Shown: one piece after another, positions 60,107 to 64,000 of the stretch
How the letters are laid out: each line of letters opens with the position of its first letter
Numbering within the stretch: the first letter of the stretch is position 1
Assembly (NCBI GenBank): GCA_050184415.1
Contig: JBFXAJ010000003.1
Location: 124,001 to 188,000, forward strand
Direction: 5' to 3'
DNA length: 64,000 bases
Source: JADLGL01 sp050184415
Lineage (GTDB): Bacteria > Pseudomonadota > Alphaproteobacteria > Rhizobiales > Kaistiaceae
Program-made: the position numbers and the translations under genes
The notes under the pieces: generated by a model
What the model was told of the DNA's origin: nothing
Database searches by the model: none
The model's input: only the letters and a program-made list of their open reading frames with translations

Positions 60107-60445
60107 TTAGTCGCCTTCGCCGGGATTCGGCGAAAAATACTGCGCGAACTTGTTCGGAACGCCTTCAAAGGCCTTCGCATCGGCCGGCGCGTCGCGCTTG
60201 GCGGTGATGTTCGGCCATTTCGGAGCATATTCGGCGTTCAGCCGCAGCCAGTTGTCGAGACCCGGCTCGGTGTCCGGCTTGATCGCGTCGACGGGGCATT
60301 CGGGCTCGCACACGCCGCAGTCGATGCACTCGTCCGGGTGGATCACCAGCATGTTCTCCCCCTCGTAGAAGCAGTCGACGGGGCAAACCTCAACGCAGTC
60401 CATAAACTTGCAGCGGATGCAGTTTTCATTGACGACGTAGGTCAA
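60107..60445 (-). CDS. fdxA: Ferredoxin FdxA (7Fe-8S type)
   Basis: A 112-residue ferredoxin. The N-terminal cluster region CIRCKFMDCVEVCPVDCFYEG and the second CIDCGVCEPECPVDAI hold the cysteines for a [3Fe-4S] and a [4Fe-4S] cluster. The C-terminal tail of about 50 residues is as usual for alphaproteobacterial FdxA. It is a cytoplasmic electron carrier conserved between the S4 protein and carD. Confidence 0.94.
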   Translation of the reverse strand: MTYVVNENCIRCKFMDCVEVCPVDCFYEGENMLVIHPDECIDCGVCEPECPVDAIKPDTEPGLDNWLRLNAEYAPKWPNITAKRDAPADAKAFEGVPNKFAQYFSPNPGEGD

Positions 60446-60585
60446 GTCGCTCTCCTCGATCGCGTGGGACCATTGCCCACCCGAAGCCGGGCCTTATGTG
60501 GCGGTGGTTTCGTTAGCGGTTCAACCGCGTCGCGGCAAGGTTGACGATGCCCGTTTTAGCCGTCGCAGCGGAACACCCTTTCAGG

Positions 60586-60921
60586 TCAGCCCGCGGCATC
60601 GTCATCCGCGGCTCCGCCGGCGGCCCGCGCGTTGAGATCCTCGTAGAGAAGGCGGGCCGCCGCCGGCGAGCCGCGCCGTTCGGCAAAGCCGGTGACACGG
60701 AGGATCCGGACCGATCCCGCCAGCGCGATGGTCAGCACGTCCCCGACCCTGACATTGCGGCTGCTCGCGACGGTTTTTTCCCGGTTGACGCGAACCTGGC
60801 CCGAGGTCGCCAAGGCCTGGGCGGCGTTCCGGGTCTTGACCACGCGCGCGTGCCAGAGCCAGCGGTCGATGCGCTGCCGGTCGGCCGGCTCGGCCGGATC
60901 GACCTCGCGACCGGACGCCAA
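60586..60921 (-). CDS. S4-domain RNA-binding protein (Hsp15-like)
   Basis: A 111-residue protein with an S4 RNA-binding domain: RQRIDRWLWHARVVKTRNAA, then GQVRVNREKT and VRVGDVLTIAL. The pattern matches Hsp15-type ribosome-associated heat-shock proteins that act on stalled 50S subunits. A TTG start (60921) immediately follows the helicase stop (TGATTG), so it is translated with the helicase. The tail is Ala/Asp-rich. Confidence 0.85.
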   Translation of the reverse strand: MASGREVDPAEPADRQRIDRWLWHARVVKTRNAAQALATSGQVRVNREKTVASSRNVRVGDVLTIALAGSVRILRVTGFAERRGSPAAARLLYEDLNARAAGGAADDDAAG

Positions 60922-63900
60922 TCAGCGCCCGCGCTTCTCGAGGTCGGCCTTGAGGGCCGCGAGCGCCGCGAAGGGCGAGTCCGGGTCGATCTCCTTCTCC
61001 TTCGGCTTGCTGAAGGAGAAGCGCTCGGCCGGCCGCGGGCGGCGGTCGTCCGGGCGACGGTCCGGCCGTGGCGGGCGGTGTCCGTTGCCGCGTTCGTCGC
61101 GCCGGGCGGCCGGCGCCTCGCCCTCGGTGCGCTCGCGGGCCGCGGGCGCCTCGCGGTCGCGACGCTGGTCCCGGCGATCGCGGTTCGGCCTGCCGTCGCG
61201 ATCGGGCCGGCCCTGCGGGTCGCGACGTCCGTCGCGCGGGGTTGCGGACGGAGCCGCGGCGTCGCGATCGGCGCGTTCGGGACGCCGGCCGCGGCCGCGA
61301 TCCTGTCCGGGGCGCCGCTCGCCCGGAGGGCGTCCCGGCCGCCAGACCTCGATGAACTGCGGCTCGGACGGTTCCGTTGCCTCGGCTTCAGCCTGAACGA
61401 CGTCGGCAGGGGCTGTGGCCACGGGCACCGACTCGGCAGGCGCCGCCGGCGCCTCCAGCTCGGCCCATCCGCTCGGCTCCGGCCGATCGGGGGGCGCGAT
61501 GGCCTCCGGCTCGGGAGACGGTTCGACCAGAGCCGATAGTTCCGCCGCCTGCGGTTCCGCCGCGTCCACGGCTCCGGGGTCGGAGACGGCCGAGGCTTCG
61601 GTGGCCTCGGCCTGATCGCTGGCGAGTTCCGTCGGCTCGGGCGGGGCAACCGGAGGCGGCGCCTGGATCGCGGTTTGCGAGGCCGGTGCCGGGCGCCGAT
61701 CCACCCGATAGCCCAGCGACTTCAGGACCGCGGCAAAATCCTCGCCCGAGGTGCCGAGGAGCGAGGTCATGGCCGGGATGACCGTGAAGCCGCCGCCGGG
61801 CGCGACGCCGGGCGGGGGGGTGGCGTTTTCGGCCGTCGGCCGCCAGGCGAGAAGCGGCCGGATCAGGTCGGCGAGCCGCTCGAGAATGTCGATGCGGATC
61901 GCGCGAGGCCCCGCCACGCGGTAGCCCACGACGCGATAGAGCGCCTTCGGGAAGGTATCGTCGACCGGAATCGTGGTCCGGCCGGCCGCCGAAAGCGCCG
62001 GGATCTCGGCGATGCCCGGCGTGTCCAGCCCGCCATTCTTCAGGCCCCAGAGGATTGCAAGCAGTCCGCTCGGATGCGGCTTGAGGAGCTGCGGCACGTA
62101 GATGTGGTGGGCGCCGAAGCGGATGCCGAGCTTCCGGAGGCTTGCCCGCATGTCCTGGTCGAGCCCGCGGATGTCCTCCGCGATCTCCGGCCGCTCGACG
62201 ACGCCGAGCTGCTCGGACACCCGGAACGCGACGCCGCGGGCGAGCGGGGCAAGCTCCTCGGCCGAGCGAAGGTCGATGAGCGGCTTGAGGAGTGTCTCGA
62301 CATGGTTCTTGAGCCACGCGTCGAGGCGGCCCTGAACCGCTTCCTGCGCCGGCCCGGACAGCGTCTCGTCGGCGAGCAGGAAAAGGCGCGGCTTGAGGAC
62401 GTCCTCGCCGGCAACGAGGCGGGCGATGGCAATGCCCTGCCAGCGGAACGTCCCGTCCGATGCCAGCACGAACTGCTCGTTCGGCGCCGCGGCGATCCCT
62501 TGCGCCCGGCGCTCGATCTCGCCGGCCAGCGCCTGCTGGGCCGCAGCCCTTAGGGCCTTCGCATCGGGGCCGCCGGCCTGGGGATCGGGAACGAAGCGGA
62601 AGCCCTGGAGCTGTCCGACATGGAGGCCCTCGACGACGACCTCGCCGTCCGGGGTAATCTCAGCTTCGGGCATCGTGTTCTCTCTCAGGCGGCGCATCAG
62701 GACGCTGGTGCGCCGGTCGACGAAACGCTGTGTCAGTCTCTCATGAAGGGCGTCGGACAGACGATCCTCTATCGCCCGCGTTTCGTCCTGCCAATGCTGT
62801 GCATCGTAAAGCCAGTTCGGCCGGTTCGCTGCGTAGGTCCAGGTGCGGATGTGCGCGATGCGGTTTGCGAGGGTGTCGATGTCGCCGTCGGTGCGGTCGG
62901 CGAACGCGACCTGGGCGGCGAACCAGTCGTCCGAAATCCGGCCGTTCCGGGCAAGCTGGCGGAACACGGTGGTGACCAGCTCGCCATGATTGGCAAGCGC
63001 GATCCGGCGATAATCCGGGATCTGGCAGACGTCCCAGAGGAGGGCGACGCGCTCGGGGCGACCGGCGAGGCCGACGATGTCCGGATCGTGGGTCGCGAGC
63101 TCCAGCACCCGCACGTCGTCGGCGGGAAGCGCCTTCACGAGGCCCTCCTGCACCGGCGGCTGGTCGAGGCTCGCCCGCAGCGCCCGAAGGTTGGCGAAAT
63201 CGAGCTTCCGGTTCCGCCATTGTACGGTTTTGACCGGTTCGAAGCGGTGGCTCTCCAGGGCTTCGACGAGCTCGGGCTCCAGCGGATCGACCCGTCCGGT
63301 GACGCCGAAGGTGCCGTTGCGGGTGTGGCGGCCGGCCCTGCCGGCGACCTGCGCGAACTCCGACGGCGTCAAGCGCCGGTGCTGGAAGCCGTCGAATTTC
63401 CGGTCCGACGCGAAGGCGACGTGGTCGAGGTCGAGGTTGAGGCCCATTCCGATGGCGTCGGTCGCGACCAGGAAGTCGACGTCGCCGTTCTGGAACAGCT
63501 CGACCTGCGCGTTCCGGGTCCGCGGGCTGAGTGCGCCGAGAACGACCGCAACCCCGCCTCGCTGCCGGCGGATCAGTTCGCCGATGGCGTAGACCTCGTC
63601 GGCCGAGAAGGCGACGACGGCCGAGCGATGCGGCAGCCGGGTGATCTTCTTCGAGCCGGCATAGGAGAGCACCGAAAGGCGCGGCCGGGTGACGATATTG
63701 GCGCCGGGGATCAGCTTCTCGACGACGCGGCGCATGGTGGCGGCGCCGAGGAGCAGTGTCTCGTCGCGGCCGCGGAGGTTGAGCAGCCGGTCGGTGAACA
63801 CATGGCCGCGCTCGAGGTCGGCGGCGATCTGGATCTCGTCGATGGCGAGGAAGGAGGCATCGGTCGTTTCCGGCAGCGCCTCGACCGTACACACCCGGAA

Positions 63901-64000
63901 CCGCGGCGCGGCCGGGATGATCTTCTCCTCGCCGGTGATGAGCGCCACCGACGCCGCCCCCGCGCGCTCGACGATGCGGGTGTAGACCTCGCGAGCGAGG
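60922..64000 (-). CDS. SUV3-like superfamily 2 RNA/DNA helicase (5' end beyond window)
   Basis: At least 1025 residues are visible; the gene begins beyond the right edge, so the Walker A motif is not seen. Visible motifs are the DEIQ box (FLAIDEIQIAADLERGHVF), LLGAATMRR (motif III), the C-terminal helicase segments VDFLVATDAIGMGLNLD (motif V) and FAQVAGRAGRHTRNGTFG (motif VI), an order typical of SUV3-type helicases. The last about 330 residues are low-complexity: first Ala/Pro/Glu-rich, then Arg/Asp/Pro-rich and very basic, probably an RNA-binding tail. It is coupled to the S4 protein, suggesting RNA metabolism. Confidence 0.88.
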   Translation of the reverse strand, partial: LAREVYTRIVERAGAASVALITGEEKIIPAAPRFRVCTVEALPETTDASFLAIDEIQIAADLERGHVFTDRLLNLRGRDETLLLGAATMRRVVEKLIPGANIVTRPRLSVLSYAGSKKITRLPHRSAVVAFSADEVYAIGELIRRQRGGVAVVLGALSPRTRNAQVELFQNGDVDFLVATDAIGMGLNLDLDHVAFASDRKFDGFQHRRLTPSEFAQVAGRAGRHTRNGTFGVTGRVDPLEPELVEALESHRFEPVKTVQWRNRKLDFANLRALRASLDQPPVQEGLVKALPADDVRVLELATHDPDIVGLAGRPERVALLWDVCQIPDYRRIALANHGELVTTVFRQLARNGRISDDWFAAQVAFADRTDGDIDTLANRIAHIRTWTYAANRPNWLYDAQHWQDETRAIEDRLSDALHERLTQRFVDRRTSVLMRRLRENTMPEAEITPDGEVVVEGLHVGQLQGFRFVPDPQAGGPDAKALRAAAQQALAGEIERRAQGIAAAPNEQFVLASDGTFRWQGIAIARLVAGEDVLKPRLFLLADETLSGPAQEAVQGRLDAWLKNHVETLLKPLIDLRSAEELAPLARGVAFRVSEQLGVVERPEIAEDIRGLDQDMRASLRKLGIRFGAHHIYVPQLLKPHPSGLLAILWGLKNGGLDTPGIAEIPALSAAGRTTIPVDDTFPKALYRVVGYRVAGPRAIRIDILERLADLIRPLLAWRPTAENATPPPGVAPGGGFTVIPAMTSLLGTSGEDFAAVLKSLGYRVDRRPAPASQTAIQAPPPVAPPEPTELASDQAEATEASAVSDPGAVDAAEPQAAELSALVEPSPEPEAIAPPDRPEPSGWAELEAPAAPAESVPVATAPADVVQAEAEATEPSEPQFIEVWRPGRPPGERRPGQDRGRGRRPERADRDAAAPSATPRDGRRDPQGRPDRDGRPNRDRRDQRRDREAPAARERTEGEAPAARRDERGNGHRPPRPDRRPDDRRPRPAERFSFSKPKEKEIDPDSPFAALAALKADLEKRGR

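Noticed and set aside
1..64000. CRISPR arrays, tRNA or rRNA genes
   Set aside because: No regularly spaced direct repeats and no tRNA or rRNA signature were noticed by eye; a tRNAscan or Rfam search would be needed to exclude small RNAs firmly.

Overview
The window is 64 kb of GC-rich (roughly two-thirds G+C by eye), densely coded chromosomal DNA. The gene set points to an alphaproteobacterium, most likely order Hyphomicrobiales (Rhizobiales). It carries bolA / J-domain / cobS / cobT, phaR, rpmB next to a DUF3108 gene, a helicase / S4-domain / fdxA / carD / M48-protease block, and a textbook alphaproteobacterial LexA box (GTTC-N7-GTTC) in front of dinB. Genus is not resolved. I saw no rRNA, no obvious tRNA, no CRISPR array and no intact insertion sequence; one stand-alone IS1595-type zinc-ribbon protein is the only transposon-related sequence.

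Layout. 1-58: start of a CbbQ/NorQ-like ATPase leaving the window. 368-4386: ferric-siderophore uptake (binding protein, two FecCD permeases, siderophore-interacting reductase) without a visible ATPase. 4438-13581: a polysaccharide locus. Its core is a tightly coupled minus-strand operon (nucleotide-sugar dehydrogenase, UXS-like decarboxylase/epimerase, processive GT2 synthase, large Tat-exported DUF3131 protein). It is flanked by a LuxR-type regulator, a GH25-like protein and a NodB deacetylase. 13680-15608: PQQ alcohol dehydrogenase with the lanthanide-type extra Asp. 15868-17174: SOS-controlled dinB. 17241-18704: exported serine beta-lactamase-like hydrolase. 18732-24690: respiratory block with a tri-haem cytochrome c divergent from an aa3-type oxidase operon (coxB-cytochrome c fusion, ctaD-ctaE fusion, small membrane protein, ctaG). 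24659-26986: membrane glucose/quinate-type PQQ dehydrogenase.

28153-39211 centres on nitrate/nitrite assimilation. A nasT-nasS sensor pair is followed by a broken beta-propeller gene and by an unusual operon (ribbon-helix-helix protein, DUF4097 protein, Drr-type ABC exporter) with its own palindromic operator. nirB, nirD and cysG (sirohaem for NirB) come next. NasT lacks the normal phospho-acceptor Asp. 39252-48669 is mostly housekeeping: mepA, phaR, bolA, J-domain protein, aerobic cobaltochelatase subunits cobS and cobT, a phytase-like esterase, rpmB, a DUF3108 protein, the zinc-ribbon protein and a glycine-zipper protein.

48863-56556 holds a PDZ protein with three internal repeats, a di-haem cytochrome c, a Tat-exported multicopper oxidase, and surface-sugar genes (manC, kdsD, kdsB) plus dodecin. 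56722-64000 contains an SNase-like protein with degraded catalytic residues, an M48 lipoprotein protease, carD, fdxA, an S4 protein and an SUV3-like helicase running off the right edge.

The most promising poorly described units are the UGDH/UXS/GT2/DUF3131 polysaccharide operon and the RHH-DUF4097-ABC operon. Functions are assigned from protein motifs read by eye; no database search was run.
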